This document shows positions 1 through 9,712 of a stretch of DNA of 64,000 nucleotides, in pieces. Origin of the DNA: Candidatus Anaerostipes excrementavium (GTDB lineage: Bacteria; Bacillota; Clostridia; Lachnospirales; Lachnospiraceae); contig DXEM01000015.1 of assembly GCA_019114985.1 (NCBI GenBank), positions 96,367-160,366 on the forward strand, written 5' to 3'. The stretch's first letter is position 1; every line of letters begins with the position of its first letter. The notes beneath the pieces were generated by a model. That model saw nothing but the letters and a program-made list of their open reading frames with translations. It did no database searches and had not been told where the DNA came from. Both the position numbers and the translations under genes were made by a program.

Positions 1-6
1 AGATAT

Positions 7-345
7 ATGATGAGTTATGGTGCAAATCGTCCGAATGAAAAAGATTGGAAATTGTTTCGAAAGAAACTTCCGAAATGGCAGGAACAATATATAGATCAGA
101 TGAACAAAGAATATAAGGAAATTCTTGCACAGGACAAAAAGCCATCGGATATTTTCTGGGAACTGGAAAACAGAATATGGCAGGACAAGAAAAAAACAGG
201 AGTGATGATCAGGAAGAGGAATAGCAGATCAAATATGTGGATTCATATTATAGAATTATTGGAAGAAGGCGCCATTACACTGAATGATCTTTCGGATTTT
301 AGTGAAGATCTTCAGGAGAAGGCGAGATGGGTGATGAACCACTAG
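7..345 (+). CDS. Small conserved protein of unknown function
   Basis: The 112-residue protein is rich in charged and aromatic residues, mostly Lys, Glu, Asp and Trp, and has no membrane segment or signal peptide. It looks mainly helical and soluble. I do not recognise a named domain. Short proteins of this appearance in Clostridia are sometimes labelled multidrug transporter, but nothing here supports a transporter. The start lies seven bases into the window, so the ribosome site cannot be judged; a second Met codon follows directly. The gene ends 26 bp before the stop of the convergent esterase. The reading frame is clean and codon use matches the neighbours, so I take it as real. Confidence 0.6.
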   Translation: MMSYGANRPNEKDWKLFRKKLPKWQEQYIDQMNKEYKEILAQDKKPSDIFWELENRIWQDKKKTGVMIRKRNSRSNMWIHIIELLEEGAITLNDLSDFSEDLQEKARWVMNH

Positions 346-370
346 AATTTCTTTTTAAATTCTCACTTCC

Positions 371-1060
371 TCATTGTTTCATCATCCATTGGATGCCTTT
401 TGCGCTTCGTTCTGCTGCGTCCTTAAAATGGTTTCCTGGATTCAGCACAAATGTGGTGTTAATCCCTTGTTTTTGATAAGATTTATAGATTTCTTCTGTG
501 TTTTGCTGCACGGATTTTAAATAAGGATTCCGTGTTTTGGCTTCTTTATTGCCAAGAGATAAATAGATACAGTCTGGTGTTTGTTTGAACTCATGGGTAT
601 GGATATATTCAATGATTCCCGGGAACCACAAAGAGCCAGACATGCTTGCGATTCGGGTAAATGCCTCCGTTTGATACATAGCATAGACAGCGAATAAGCC
701 TGCCAGAGAATATCCGGCGAGTCCTCGCCAGGCGGCGGAGCCTTTGATGTGGTTCTCTGTTTCCGGCAGAATTTTTTTGGTTAAGAGATTCAGATAATCA
801 TTGGCGCCGCCGGTGCAGGGGGTGTCACCTTTAAAAATAGGCGGGATATCCCAAGGAGACATATCATGATCCCAGTCAAGGTTGCTGATAGCAGCCAGAG
901 TGAAATCATGGTTTTTTTCGGTCATATCAGAATTGTCTTTTAAGAGAGATAGTACCTGTTCTCCCTCCTCTGAAAATGTATTGAAATAAATGACAGGTCG
1001 GTTGGCATCTTTGCTGGGCCAAACCTGGATTTTTTTAGTTTCAATGGTAAATGAGATCAT
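371..1060 (-). CDS. Alpha/beta-hydrolase, putative esterase (IroE/Fes-like)
   Basis: This is a predicted serine hydrolase of the putative esterase family that includes siderophore and acyl esterases. The nucleophile elbow is visible as GYSLAG, followed by a typical stretch around an SMSGSLWFPG motif. A C-terminal GNHF motif probably supplies the catalytic His. There is no signal peptide, so it should be cytoplasmic. I chose the start at 1060 (MISFTIE) because a strong GGGGAGGAG site lies about nine bases upstream; a longer frame to 1096 has no such site. The length of 229 residues fits single-domain members. The substrate cannot be read from the sequence, and no iron or siderophore gene is adjacent. 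Confidence 0.8.
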   Translation of the reverse strand: MISFTIETKKIQVWPSKDANRPVIYFNTFSEEGEQVLSLLKDNSDMTEKNHDFTLAAISNLDWDHDMSPWDIPPIFKGDTPCTGGANDYLNLLTKKILPETENHIKGSAAWRGLAGYSLAGLFAVYAMYQTEAFTRIASMSGSLWFPGIIEYIHTHEFKQTPDCIYLSLGNKEAKTRNPYLKSVQQNTEEIYKSYQKQGINTTFVLNPGNHFKDAAERSAKGIQWMMKQ

Positions 1061-1126
1061 CTTAATTCTCTCCTCCCCTAGAATTAATAATTTCAAAAAT
1101 CCGCTCTTTTAATAAAAGTATACAAC

Positions 1127-1187
1127 GATTTTGAGTTTTTAGCATCAAAAAGGAGCAGAAGCTCCATAGATGATGTTTCATCTATTT
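1127..1187. repeat. 61-bp hairpin repeat, copy 1
   Basis: This copy matches 2904-2964 at 58 of 61 positions in the same orientation. It contains two hairpins: GGAGC-AGAA-GCTCC at 1152-1165, then ATAGATGA-TGTT-TCATCTAT. It lies between the divergent esterase and the truncated gene starting at 1349. The hairpins look terminator-like, but a copy upstream of a gene suggests a dispersed element rather than only a terminator. Confidence 0.75.
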
Positions 1188-1348
1188 AGATTGTAGACAA
1201 AGCTGCAAGAGACAAGAAAAGGAAGTATAGTAAAAGAGATCACAGACTGATATATCCCATACATCTCTGGAAGTTTCTGCCTTTATAATTCCTACTGTAA
1301 ATCTACGCCGCCATATGTGAAGCTATTTATGATAAGACAAGACCGCCG

Positions 1349-2749
1349 ATGTTTACGGATATCGAGGAAATTGACTATCAAGGTAACAAAATAATTGCAA
1401 TATCTGTTGCATCGGACGGAAGCACATATGCCACAACAGATGGCAGATGCTTGAGAAGGCTTGGTAAAAATTCAAAACCATACTATCCTGATGAGATGAG
1501 TCATATATATTCGACGTCACAGACCCCTGATTTTTCAAGTCAGATTATTGCGGAGAGTTCTGTAGATGATATCAATCTTATGGTAGTTTATAGTTTAAAA
1601 GAAAAACTTAAAATACGAGATGCAGATTCTACATTGCCGGAATTAGATGATATAGCATTTTTAAGAGATCTTGGACTTATAACTGAAGATAGTGGACAAG
1701 TTAAACTCACCATAGCAGGACTGCTATTTGTAGGAAAAGATACCTCTATTAAAAGATTATTGCCACAGGCAGAAGTAATTTATCTGCATTACGACAAGGA
1801 TAATTTAGAAGAGTATAATGCTCGACTGGATATGAAGCAACCCATTATTACAGTTCTAGATAGACTCACAGAAAAAGTACAAAACGATAATAAAATCCAA
1901 AATCTCCAGATAGGTTTATTTCGGCTTGAAATTGCCGATTTTTCAGAAAAGGTATTTCAGGAGGCTTTATTGAATGCACTTTCTCACAGAGATTATCAAC
2001 AGCTTGGAGCGGTATATGTAAAACACTATCCTGACAAAATTGTAATAGAAAACCCAGGTGGTTTTCCTGATGGAATTAGCGAAAAGAATATTATCACACA
2101 TCCTTCTGTACCAAGAAACAAGCTGATAGCGGAAACTTTACAGAGATTAAAATATGTTCAGAGAACAGGACAGGGTGTAGATATAATTTTCAGAGAGATG
2201 GTTTCGATGGGCAAACCATATCCGGTATACAGAGTATTTAATGACGCTGTGCAGCTTACGATAGCTAGTGTAACAGAGCATGCTGATTTTGTTAAATTCA
2301 TTGTAAAAGAGCAGGATACAAAGCAAATTTTTCTTTCTCTTTCTGAATTGATGATTTTAAGATATGTAGTTGATAATAGGCAGATTAAATTGAATAAGGC
2401 ACAGGAATTAACACAGATTTCTGAGGATGAAGTAAGAAAAAGCTTCGCAAATCTCATTAAATATGGATTATTGGAAACATCGGGGAAGAATTATATGTTG
2501 ACGGCTCGTGTGTATGAGGCAGTAAAATCTGATGTAGAATATACGAGAGATAAAACTATTCAGTATATACGAGCAAAGGAAATGATTATAGAATACATCA
2601 AAAAGCATGGGTCAGTTAATAAGTCAACGGTGCAGGAAATGTGTGGATTTAGCGAACAACAGGCCAGACGAACATTAGAAAAAATGCAGAAGGAATACAT
2701 TATAAAATTAGTTAATAGAGGCCGATATGCAAAGTACACATTAATTTAA
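1349..2749 (+). CDS. 5'-truncated AlbA_2/Schlafen-type ATP-binding regulator
   Basis: The protein resembles the family with an N-terminal AlbA_2 (Schlafen-like) domain, a central HATPase_c_4 module and a C-terminal winged helix. The central part shows EALLNALSHRDY, IENPGGFP and the RTGQGVD block typical of that ATPase module, at about residues 205-290. The last 120 residues look like helix-turn-helix DNA-binding modules. The first half of AlbA_2 is missing. Homologous-looking coding sequence continues upstream in frame to 1301 (residues ending YDKTRPP) and then meets a TAA at 1298. No Shine-Dalgarno site precedes the ATG at 1349. It is probably a degraded gene, although 466 codons remain open. 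It sits between two direct 61-bp repeats. Members often sit in accessory regions; its role here is unknown. Confidence 0.7.
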   Translation: MFTDIEEIDYQGNKIIAISVASDGSTYATTDGRCLRRLGKNSKPYYPDEMSHIYSTSQTPDFSSQIIAESSVDDINLMVVYSLKEKLKIRDADSTLPELDDIAFLRDLGLITEDSGQVKLTIAGLLFVGKDTSIKRLLPQAEVIYLHYDKDNLEEYNARLDMKQPIITVLDRLTEKVQNDNKIQNLQIGLFRLEIADFSEKVFQEALLNALSHRDYQQLGAVYVKHYPDKIVIENPGGFPDGISEKNIITHPSVPRNKLIAETLQRLKYVQRTGQGVDIIFREMVSMGKPYPVYRVFNDAVQLTIASVTEHADFVKFIVKEQDTKQIFLSLSELMILRYVVDNRQIKLNKAQELTQISEDEVRKSFANLIKYGLLETSGKNYMLTARVYEAVKSDVEYTRDKTIQYIRAKEMIIEYIKKHGSVNKSTVQEMCGFSEQQARRTLEKMQKEYIIKLVNRGRYAKYTLI

Positions 2750-2886
2750 CTCGTTATTTTAATTCGGCCATGCCGAATTAAATGCCGAGTTAAAATGTGG
2801 AATGCTATAAAAAGACCTGAAAAACAGGGATTAGTGATTCGTTTGTTTAACTTGTTAATGCCGAATTGAATGCCGAGTTAAAAAAT
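2746..2886. repeat. Nested inverted repeats after the truncated regulator
   Basis: TTTAATTCGGC-CAT-GCCGAATTAAA (2758-2782) forms a perfect 11-bp stem. It is enclosed by TTAACTCG (2746-2753) and CGAGTTAA (2786-2793). A 26-bp segment at 2770-2795 recurs at 2858-2883 with one mismatch. The first structure overlaps the stop codon of the preceding gene and may end its transcript, but it lacks a clear T tract. Confidence 0.65.
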
Positions 2887-2903
2887 CCGACTGCCTAATC
2901 AAT

Positions 2904-2964
2904 GATTTTGAGCTTTTAGCATCAAAAAGGAGCAGCTGCTCCATAGATGATGTTTCATCTATTT
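2904..2964. repeat. 61-bp hairpin repeat, copy 2
   Basis: This is the second copy of the element at 1127-1187. Here the first hairpin is a perfect palindrome, GGAGCAGCTGCTCC (2929-2942), followed by ATAGATGA-TGTT-TCATCTAT and a short T run. It lies between the convergent ends of the truncated regulator and the HAD phosphatase, where it could work as a two-way terminator. Confidence 0.75.
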
Positions 2965-2997
2965 TGCAATTGCTCCTCCGATGTTCTATTTGAATTC

Positions 2998-3672
2998 TTA
3001 ATTCTGCCCCTTTTGAAAGGTAACTCCATCAAAATCCTGTCGAGTTTCGATTACTCCTGGCAGAATTTGATATTCCGCTTCTTTCTCTTTTTCACATATG
3101 ATGACCAACTGGCGGCATCCTGCTTCATATCCGCTGCGGATTCCGGAATAAGAATCTTCGTAAATCCGGCATTCAGAAAGTGGCACTCCAATCTTTTTCG
3201 ATGCGTCTTTAAACATAGCAATCTTATTTTTGTAGGTTCCGTCGTCATAGACGATCTGATCAGGCGCTATCCAGCGGTCTAAATGAAAGCTCTCGATAAA
3301 GAAGTCTATATTTTCTTTAATCGAAGCGCTGGCAATGGTGAATGGTATCCCGGCATTCAAAAGGTCATCAAAATATTCGGTTACACCTTTGACTAAATGG
3401 AACGTTTCGCGATCTTTCCGACAATATTCTCGGTAAAATGATTCTTTCATTCTGGAATATTTTAAAATTTCTTCGGCATCTGCCTGATTGTCTGTCATAT
3501 AACGAATGATTTGTTCATTTGGAGTTCCGTTGAACTTTTCATGAAGTTCCTGATCCGTTATTTCTTTGTTCCGAAGAATTTTAGAAATTTCATTCCATGC
3601 CAAGACATGTTTGTCGTTATCAAAAAACAAAGTGCCGTTAAAGTCGAAGATGACTCCTTGATATTCTGCCAT
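2998..3672 (-). CDS. HAD-superfamily sugar-phosphatase-like hydrolase
   Basis: This 224-residue protein has the beta-phosphoglucomutase-like HAD fold. Motif I reads DFNGTL, with nucleophile Asp10; Asn12 stands where most members carry the second Asp. Motif II is TIASAS, the motif III Lys lies in NKIAMFKDA, and motif IV is EDSYSGIRSG. The gene starts two bases after lacG, so it is translated as the last member of the lac PTS operon. A role in dephosphorylating a sugar phosphate made from lactose or a related disaccharide is an inference from position. The Asn at motif I may affect acid catalysis. The Asn change is seen directly; its effect is not. Confidence 0.85.
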   Translation of the reverse strand: MAEYQGVIFDFNGTLFFDNDKHVLAWNEISKILRNKEITDQELHEKFNGTPNEQIIRYMTDNQADAEEILKYSRMKESFYREYCRKDRETFHLVKGVTEYFDDLLNAGIPFTIASASIKENIDFFIESFHLDRWIAPDQIVYDDGTYKNKIAMFKDASKKIGVPLSECRIYEDSYSGIRSGYEAGCRQLVIICEKEKEAEYQILPGVIETRQDFDGVTFQKGQN

Positions 3673-3674
3673 GG

Positions 3675-5075
3675 TTATACCTCTTTCGTTTCACTGACTT
3701 GTTTGAACCAAAAAGCGGATTTCTTCGGATAACGTTTCTGTGTCTCATAGTCTACATAGAATAAGCCATATCGTTTGTTGTATCCGTTTGTCCAAGAGAA
3801 CATATCCATCAGAGACCATACGAAATATCCTTTCATATTGACACCGTCTTTGATTGCTTTTAAAATCCATTCTAAATGACCCTTGATGTAATCAATACGA
3901 GGGGTGTCGTCAATCTTTCCGTTTACAAAATCATCTTTATATCCCATACCGTTTTCTGTAATGTAAATGGCTTTATAATTCGGATAATCCTTTTTGATTC
4001 GCATGACTAAGTCATAAAGTCCTTCAGGGTAAATTAACCAATCCCAGTCTGTTTTCGGAATACCTTCTTTTTCCATACGTTCTCCGACACCTTTTAAGCG
4101 GAATTTTGAAGTACCCTTTTCCCCGGTTCCATTATGAAAAATATCACTTTCCCCGTCATAAGCCTGCACGAAACGACTCTGATAATAATTGATTCCGAGA
4201 TAATCGTTGTATTTTGCCGCCTTCTTTAAGACCTCAATTTCATCAGGCTTTGCACAGAAATCTCCTCCATTTAAACTGACCAGACGTTGAATGATTTCCA
4301 TAGTTTCCTTCTGATACTCTCCAAGGAATGTGGCATCTAAAAGAAACTGATTGTTTAGCACATCTTCATTTTTTGCGGCTTTGATGTCTTCCGGTGCTGC
4401 TTCATTATATGGATATTTGCTTTCCATGGCATGAACAATACCGATTTTTCCTTTATATTCCGCCTCCTTATATGCCACAACCGCTTTTGCATGAGCAACC
4501 ATCATATTGTGCATCAGCTGTACAGCTCCTGCGATATCATATTTGACTCCATAAGGGAAGGTTCCCTCGATGTATTTATTTGTGGCTACTGCCCAAATCT
4601 CATTGAATGTAAACCAATATGTAACATCCTCTTTGTATTCCTCAAAGCAGAACTTCGCATACTCTACAAAAGCATCGATGGTTTTCGGATTCATAAAATC
4701 ACCATCTTTATAGAAATCTGCCGGTGTATCAAAATGATGCAGTGTTACAAAAGGCTCTACTCCCTGCCTGTGACATTCTTTAAATAACTTGTGATAAAAT
4801 TCCACTCCTTCCGGATTTACTTTCCCCTCCCCATCCGGAAAAATTCTGGTCCATGCAATAGAAATTCTAATTCCATTGACTCCAAAATCATGACACAGTT
4901 TCAAATCCACCGGATATTGATGGTAAAAGTCGCTGGCGGGATCTGCCTTAAACCGTCCCTGCTCTTCTAAAAATACATCCCACTCATTTTTTCCTTTTCC
5001 ATAATCACTGGTACTTCCCTCGCACTGATATGCTGCGGTAGCCCCTCCAAAAATAAAGTCACTGCGAAATTTCAT
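3675..5075 (-). CDS. lacG: 6-phospho-beta-galactosidase (GH1, LacG type)
   Basis: The enzyme hydrolyses phosphorylated lactose or similar beta-galactosides delivered by the PTS, giving galactose 6-phosphate and glucose, in the cytoplasm. The GH1 acid/base is Glu159 in TFNEI and the nucleophile is Glu374 in ITENG. The phosphate-binding set characteristic of phospho-glycosidases is present as Ser427, Lys434 and Tyr436. Trp428 after the Ser is the residue associated with galactose rather than glucose specificity in LacG. Length (466 residues) and overall sequence match lactococcal LacG closely. The start lies inside the 3' end of lacE with a 17-bp overlap, so translation is probably coupled. A 6-phospho-beta-glucosidase is the main alternative. 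Confidence 0.92.
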   Translation of the reverse strand: MKFRSDFIFGGATAAYQCEGSTSDYGKGKNEWDVFLEEQGRFKADPASDFYHQYPVDLKLCHDFGVNGIRISIAWTRIFPDGEGKVNPEGVEFYHKLFKECHRQGVEPFVTLHHFDTPADFYKDGDFMNPKTIDAFVEYAKFCFEEYKEDVTYWFTFNEIWAVATNKYIEGTFPYGVKYDIAGAVQLMHNMMVAHAKAVVAYKEAEYKGKIGIVHAMESKYPYNEAAPEDIKAAKNEDVLNNQFLLDATFLGEYQKETMEIIQRLVSLNGGDFCAKPDEIEVLKKAAKYNDYLGINYYQSRFVQAYDGESDIFHNGTGEKGTSKFRLKGVGERMEKEGIPKTDWDWLIYPEGLYDLVMRIKKDYPNYKAIYITENGMGYKDDFVNGKIDDTPRIDYIKGHLEWILKAIKDGVNMKGYFVWSLMDMFSWTNGYNKRYGLFYVDYETQKRYPKKSAFWFKQVSETKEV

Positions 5076-6723
5076 TATTATTTTCCTCCATAATACTGAA
5101 TACGAATTTTAATGCTTCTTCCGGATTTCTTGTCAGGCTAATATACTGTTTTCCTTCACAGGCAACACTCTTTATACCAAGCCGGTCGGTATCTCTTTTC
5201 AGATCTTCATAGTAAGAAGCTACCTGCGGCGCCAAAATGACAAGATCATAGTCTTTCATAATATCCATATGCGCTCCATAGGAACCTGCTGCCGTAATCA
5301 AAGGAATCTCCTTTTCCTTTGCTGCTTTATCTAATGCATTTGCCAGAAGTCCGCTGGTTCCGCCTCCTGCACACAACACAAGAATTCTTTTGGATTTTAA
5401 AATACTGCCGTCAACTTTGATTTCTTTTTCTTCTTTTTCAATATCTTTTAAATGATGTTCTTCTTCCTCTTGAAGTTTTTCATTGTCGTAGACTTTAAAG
5501 AACGGATAATATATTACAAAATCGGCAATAATAATAACTACAAGATAAATCAGCGGCAGAAGCCGAAGTCCCAATCCAAGCAGTACGCCAATCGGTGCGG
5601 GAGTTGTCCATGGGAGATCATAAATAAAACCGTCCATTCCAAGATAATCCACAAAAATCTTAAGAATCCAGATATTTGCAATCGGTGCAAATACAAATGG
5701 TACAAAGAATACCGGATTTAATACAATCGGTGCCCCGAACAAAATCGGCTCATTCACATTAAACAACACCGGAATACTGCTGGCGCGTCCGACTGCCCTC
5801 AATTCCTTGGATTTTGCCATAAAGGCAAACATCAGAGTGATCACAAGAGTCGCTCCGGTTCCACCGAAAGTTACTGCAAAATGCTGAGCGCCTAATGTTA
5901 AAATTTTTGTCGCATGTTCTCCTGCCTGATATGCCTCTAAGTTGGTTGTAAGATTTAATACCAACGCTGCTGATACTGCCGGTTCTACAATGGAAGGCCC
6001 GTGAACACCGACAAACCAGAACAAAGACATTGCGCCGAAAATGATTGCCAGACCGATATACCCGTCCGCAGCTCTGAACAATGGCTGGAAGAAGGTAATA
6101 ATTCCCTCGGCAAAGTTCATTCCCATGGCATTTCTGAAAAACATATCGAAAATCCAAACGATAATAATAGAAAGTCCAAAAGGAATAATGTCCTTAAAGG
6201 TCTGTGAAAGGTTCGGAGGTACCTGTTCCGGCATCTTAATGGTAATATTTCGATAAATACAAAATCTATAAATTCCACCTACTAAAAATGCTACCAGAAA
6301 GGCTGTCAGAAGTCCCTTCGATCCCATATATCCATTGGCAAGTCCGTCCTTTATGGAGTCTGCACTCAACATTAAGAAACAGATAATTGCACATACCATC
6401 GTAGATAAATTATTAATCTGGTTATTTTCAGGCATATTTCGATTCAGTGAATCTGTAAAATGCTTTGCCGTTGTTGCAGATACCGCCACGGCAAGGATTC
6501 CCATAGAATAGTTATACGGTTTCGTGAATATTGCCTCAATTCCTTCCGGCCAGTAAAATCCGAAAATGTTCGGAACATAGGCAATTAACAAGAAAATACT
6601 GGAAAATATGACAATCGGCATACAGGAAATAAATCCATCTTTAATCGCTTTTAAATATACATTTCTTGCAACCGCATCAAAAAACGGTTTCATCTTTTCA
6701 ATCGTTTGAATTAGTTTGTTCAT
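5059..6723 (-). CDS. lacE: Lactose-class PTS permease, EIICB
   Basis: This membrane permease imports a disaccharide, most likely lactose, and phosphorylates it during uptake. The N-terminal EIIC domain (about residues 1-410) has many hydrophobic segments and the conserved [10 protein letters not shown] and GGTGATL stretches of LacE. A charged linker of Glu and Lys residues leads to the C-terminal EIIB domain, where Cys451 in [11 protein letters not shown] carries the phosphoryl group. The fused C-B order and 554-residue length are those of the lac class rather than the cellobiose class, where IIB is usually separate. It lies 21 bp downstream of lacF and overlaps lacG. Confidence 0.93.
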   Translation of the reverse strand: MNKLIQTIEKMKPFFDAVARNVYLKAIKDGFISCMPIVIFSSIFLLIAYVPNIFGFYWPEGIEAIFTKPYNYSMGILAVAVSATTAKHFTDSLNRNMPENNQINNLSTMVCAIICFLMLSADSIKDGLANGYMGSKGLLTAFLVAFLVGGIYRFCIYRNITIKMPEQVPPNLSQTFKDIIPFGLSIIIVWIFDMFFRNAMGMNFAEGIITFFQPLFRAADGYIGLAIIFGAMSLFWFVGVHGPSIVEPAVSAALVLNLTTNLEAYQAGEHATKILTLGAQHFAVTFGGTGATLVITLMFAFMAKSKELRAVGRASSIPVLFNVNEPILFGAPIVLNPVFFVPFVFAPIANIWILKIFVDYLGMDGFIYDLPWTTPAPIGVLLGLGLRLLPLIYLVVIIIADFVIYYPFFKVYDNEKLQEEEEHHLKDIEKEEKEIKVDGSILKSKRILVLCAGGGTSGLLANALDKAAKEKEIPLITAAGSYGAHMDIMKDYDLVILAPQVASYYEDLKRDTDRLGIKSVACEGKQYISLTRNPEEALKFVFSIMEENNNEISQ

Positions 6724-6744
6724 GATGTAATCCTCCTCCTCTTT

Positions 6745-7053
6745 TTATTTGCGGTAAACATCAATTAATGTTCCGATAATGTCCTTTAACAAAAGGGTTG
6801 TCATCAGATGATCCTGTGCATGGACCATAATGAATCCAAGTTCCAGATCTTCTCCGCTGGCTTCTTTCTGCATAACATCCATCTGGGAGTTATGTGCCTC
6901 GACTAAGCATTCATTGGCGTCTTCAATCAGTTTGTCGCATTCTGAGAAATCGCCTTTTTTTGCTTTATCGAGTGCCATCAATAATTTGGAACGTGCATCC
7001 CCTGAGAATGATACAATTTCAAATCCGATCATTGTTACTTCTTCCTTCGTCAT
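6745..7053 (-). CDS. lacF: Lactose-class PTS EIIA
   Basis: This 102-residue cytoplasmic protein passes the phosphoryl group from HPr to the EIIB domain of LacE. The phosphorylated residue is His78 in the MVHAQDHLMTT motif; the nearby Asp81 corresponds to the metal ligand of the trimeric lac EIIA. The GFEIVSFSGDARSKLL stretch near the N-terminus is typical of the family. The gene lies only 34 bp after the regulator gene with no room for its own strong promoter, so it is probably transcribed from the promoter upstream of the regulator. Confidence 0.94.
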   Translation of the reverse strand: MTKEEVTMIGFEIVSFSGDARSKLLMALDKAKKGDFSECDKLIEDANECLVEAHNSQMDVMQKEASGEDLELGFIMVHAQDHLMTTLLLKDIIGTLIDVYRK

Positions 7054-7087
7054 AATTTTTCCTTCCCTGATGATTTTTCATCAAACT

Positions 7088-9712
7088 TTAATTCTTTTCT
7101 ATAATAGAAATTACAATAGCAATTTCTATTTCACTAATTGTTACATGAAATGCTTTCTCCAGCGGAACTAACAGTTGTTTCACTTCTTCCACCAGTTTTC
7201 CTTGAGTGACCAGGATATTCGATGCCATAAAATTAACGGCAGGCCCCGGATGATGTAAGAGACGATCAATCAGACAAACCATGTGAACGATCAGGCCGAT
7301 TTTTTTATTTTCGTCCATCTCAATCTTCATGAGCGCTCCCAGCTGATCTAACAGAGGGAGAAGATAGGTCCTCATTTTCTGCATATCCAGCTGATTGAAT
7401 TGGTCTTCTAAATAGTCAAAGGTTTCTTCTATTCCGTCTTCTTCCACTTCTTGAAAGAATTCTTCCAGATTTTCTGCATTTGTTTGTGTCAGATTTTGAA
7501 TATAAGAAAATGGGTATTGTTTTAGTCCTGGATCTTCTTCGCCAATAATTCCGACAATTTTTCCTTTCTGAGAAATTCGGTCAATTTCGTTATATAAATA
7601 GTTCATATCTAGTTTTTCTATGGTATTGATTTCTCCTTTCCAACCAAGCAGATCTTTCAGTGCCGTCTTTGCTTCTGCGATCAGATCCTGATGATTGGAA
7701 ATTAAGAGAAGATGCTGTTTTTCTCCTTGCTTTTCTCGGAAGTACTGAATGTTATGGAAATTACTTTGAAGATATTCCACAACTTCATCCAAGGAGGCAT
7801 TTTTTGCCGCAAAACTGCTGCTTGCAATGCCCAAAAGAGTGACCGGCATTTCAATACATTTGATACGAATTCCTGTTTCCTGTACGATGGACTCCGCCAT
7901 GGTACGAATAGATCCCATATCGTAAATCAGGATAATTCCCTTGCCCTGATGAATCTGGATGATCTTTTGTTTCAATTCCTCATAGGCAGTATGGATATGT
8001 TTATCCAGCGCAAGATCATAAGCATATGTATTTTTTGCATCCGCCATGATATTGACGACTTCCGTAATAGAGCTTGCCAAATGGTTGCCGTGCATGGCGA
8101 TAAGAGTGACTACCTGATGCTCTTCTTTTTCTTCTCTGCCTTGGAGCAGGAATAACATAAGGAACACAATTTCGTCTGCGTCTAAAGCAGATCGGAACTC
8201 ACTTTTCAGATCTTCATTCAGATCTTTTGCAAGTTGATAATACATTGGATACTGTCCGATCAGCCGGCTGATTTCTGTATTAGAAATTCTTTGCTTGGTG
8301 CCTGTTTTTACAAGACAGCCGTTAAGGTGCAGACATATTTCAAAGTAGATTTTCTCTTCGATTTTGATGCCTAACTCGTTTTCTGTCTTTTGGCAGAAAC
8401 GCTGTACCAGCTGCCGTAATTTTTCGGAAACCATTTTTTCGAAAATGTTCTTATCCGTCACTCGATCATACAGCTGCTGGGAATACTTCTGAAACTCTGC
8501 TTTCAATTCTGCAGAAATAACGATGTCAATTTCCTCTTCGGTCATTTCCTGTCTGCGCAATTCCCTTTTTCTGGTATCCATAAATTGATAGATATCCTGC
8601 TTCCTTGATTTATTATCCTTGAGCACTTGGGCAGCGCTGAATGTATAGCGGCAGTCAGTGATGATCAGCAGATCGATTTCTTCTTTATATGTCTTGTAAT
8701 ATAGGATTCCCTTTCTTACATAATTTGGGAAATCTGACATCTGAAGCTGGATGGTGCGGTTTTTGTTTTGATAGGAACGAACATAGCTGTTAGCACATCC
8801 GGCATGGATATCGTTTCGTAATCCCCGAAGATCTTCCGGCACATCGTAAAGCATCAATGCATGAAGAATGCTGGTATCTGCCTCGATCATCCGCTTAATT
8901 TTTTCTGCCTCTTTTTTAAGGAATTTTTCAATGAATGCAAATCGTTCTTTTAGTGGACGTTTGTTAAGCGGCGGCAGCCAGATCCGAAACTGAAGATGAT
9001 TTTTATAAAATTCAAGTGCTTCTTCACTGTTTTCATCATCTACGCTGTAAATGATGCTGCAGCCTGTCTTTTTTGCTTTTTTAGAATTTCCGGCGGTTCC
9101 CTTCCTTTCTTCATTCAATATGGAAAATAGAATACTTCGGTTGTATGCGGAAAGCATTTGCGCGTGTTTTAAGAGCAGCATCCCGCCATCGACTTTCTCT
9201 AATAGTCCCGGCGTACTTTGATTTCCTAAAAAAATCTCTTGGATACTTTCTGTACCTTCTTGAAGAGATTTGCAGTCTGCTTCATAAAAGAGCGCATGGG
9301 ATTTTAATATCCCTGCTTTTACTGCAAACTGAAAAACTTTTTTTGCAAAATAGTGAATCCCGCTTCCCTGATGTCCTGATAATAGGATGTTGCAGTTCCT
9401 TTCCGGATAAAGAACCGCTGCCTTTGCTGTAGCGACTGCTTCTTTTAAAGAGCCGTCAAAACCGATAATTTCTGTAAAAACATCCTTTTGCCCTTCGGCT
9501 TCTTCTGCCATCTGATAAAGTACCGGACGCCCGCTGTACTTCACCAATCTGCCTTCCTTTACCAGCTGATTTAAAATCGTGCTGAGATTTGTCCTTTGCA
9601 GATTCAGTTTTTCAGATAGGAACTTTGTCGTAATCTTTGGAAATTCATCATGCTTTTCATCAGATGAATACATTTGAATAAATTTCATTACTTTTTCTTT
9701 GTTTGAAATCAT
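7088..9712 (-). CDS. LevR-family PRD regulator with degenerate AAA+ domain
   Basis: The domain order follows LevR: a winged helix (residues 1-65), an AAA+ region (about 85-330), a first PRD, an EIIA-Man-like domain with His in AMHGNHLASS, an EIIB-like region without a phosphorylatable Cys, and a C-terminal PRD with His in GLIVHMV. The AAA+ region is degenerate. Walker A reads GHQGSGIH (113-120) with no Lys, and no GAFTGA loop exists. It therefore should not open σ54 promoters. Its place at the head of the lac PTS operon suggests that it senses PTS phosphorylation and controls this operon. The start at 9712 was chosen because of TAGGAG seven bases upstream; the 35-residue extension to 9817 is unsupported. 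Length is 874 residues. Confidence 0.85.
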   Translation of the reverse strand: MISNKEKVMKFIQMYSSDEKHDEFPKITTKFLSEKLNLQRTNLSTILNQLVKEGRLVKYSGRPVLYQMAEEAEGQKDVFTEIIGFDGSLKEAVATAKAAVLYPERNCNILLSGHQGSGIHYFAKKVFQFAVKAGILKSHALFYEADCKSLQEGTESIQEIFLGNQSTPGLLEKVDGGMLLLKHAQMLSAYNRSILFSILNEERKGTAGNSKKAKKTGCSIIYSVDDENSEEALEFYKNHLQFRIWLPPLNKRPLKERFAFIEKFLKKEAEKIKRMIEADTSILHALMLYDVPEDLRGLRNDIHAGCANSYVRSYQNKNRTIQLQMSDFPNYVRKGILYYKTYKEEIDLLIITDCRYTFSAAQVLKDNKSRKQDIYQFMDTRKRELRRQEMTEEEIDIVISAELKAEFQKYSQQLYDRVTDKNIFEKMVSEKLRQLVQRFCQKTENELGIKIEEKIYFEICLHLNGCLVKTGTKQRISNTEISRLIGQYPMYYQLAKDLNEDLKSEFRSALDADEIVFLMLFLLQGREEKEEHQVVTLIAMHGNHLASSITEVVNIMADAKNTYAYDLALDKHIHTAYEELKQKIIQIHQGKGIILIYDMGSIRTMAESIVQETGIRIKCIEMPVTLLGIASSSFAAKNASLDEVVEYLQSNFHNIQYFREKQGEKQHLLLISNHQDLIAEAKTALKDLLGWKGEINTIEKLDMNYLYNEIDRISQKGKIVGIIGEEDPGLKQYPFSYIQNLTQTNAENLEEFFQEVEEDGIEETFDYLEDQFNQLDMQKMRTYLLPLLDQLGALMKIEMDENKKIGLIVHMVCLIDRLLHHPGPAVNFMASNILVTQGKLVEEVKQLLVPLEKAFHVTISEIEIAIVISIIEKN

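Noticed and set aside
2746..2886. 26-bp direct repeats as a possible small CRISPR
   Set aside because: Only two copies, with palindromes extending beyond them and no cas genes nearby; they look like terminator or repeat elements.
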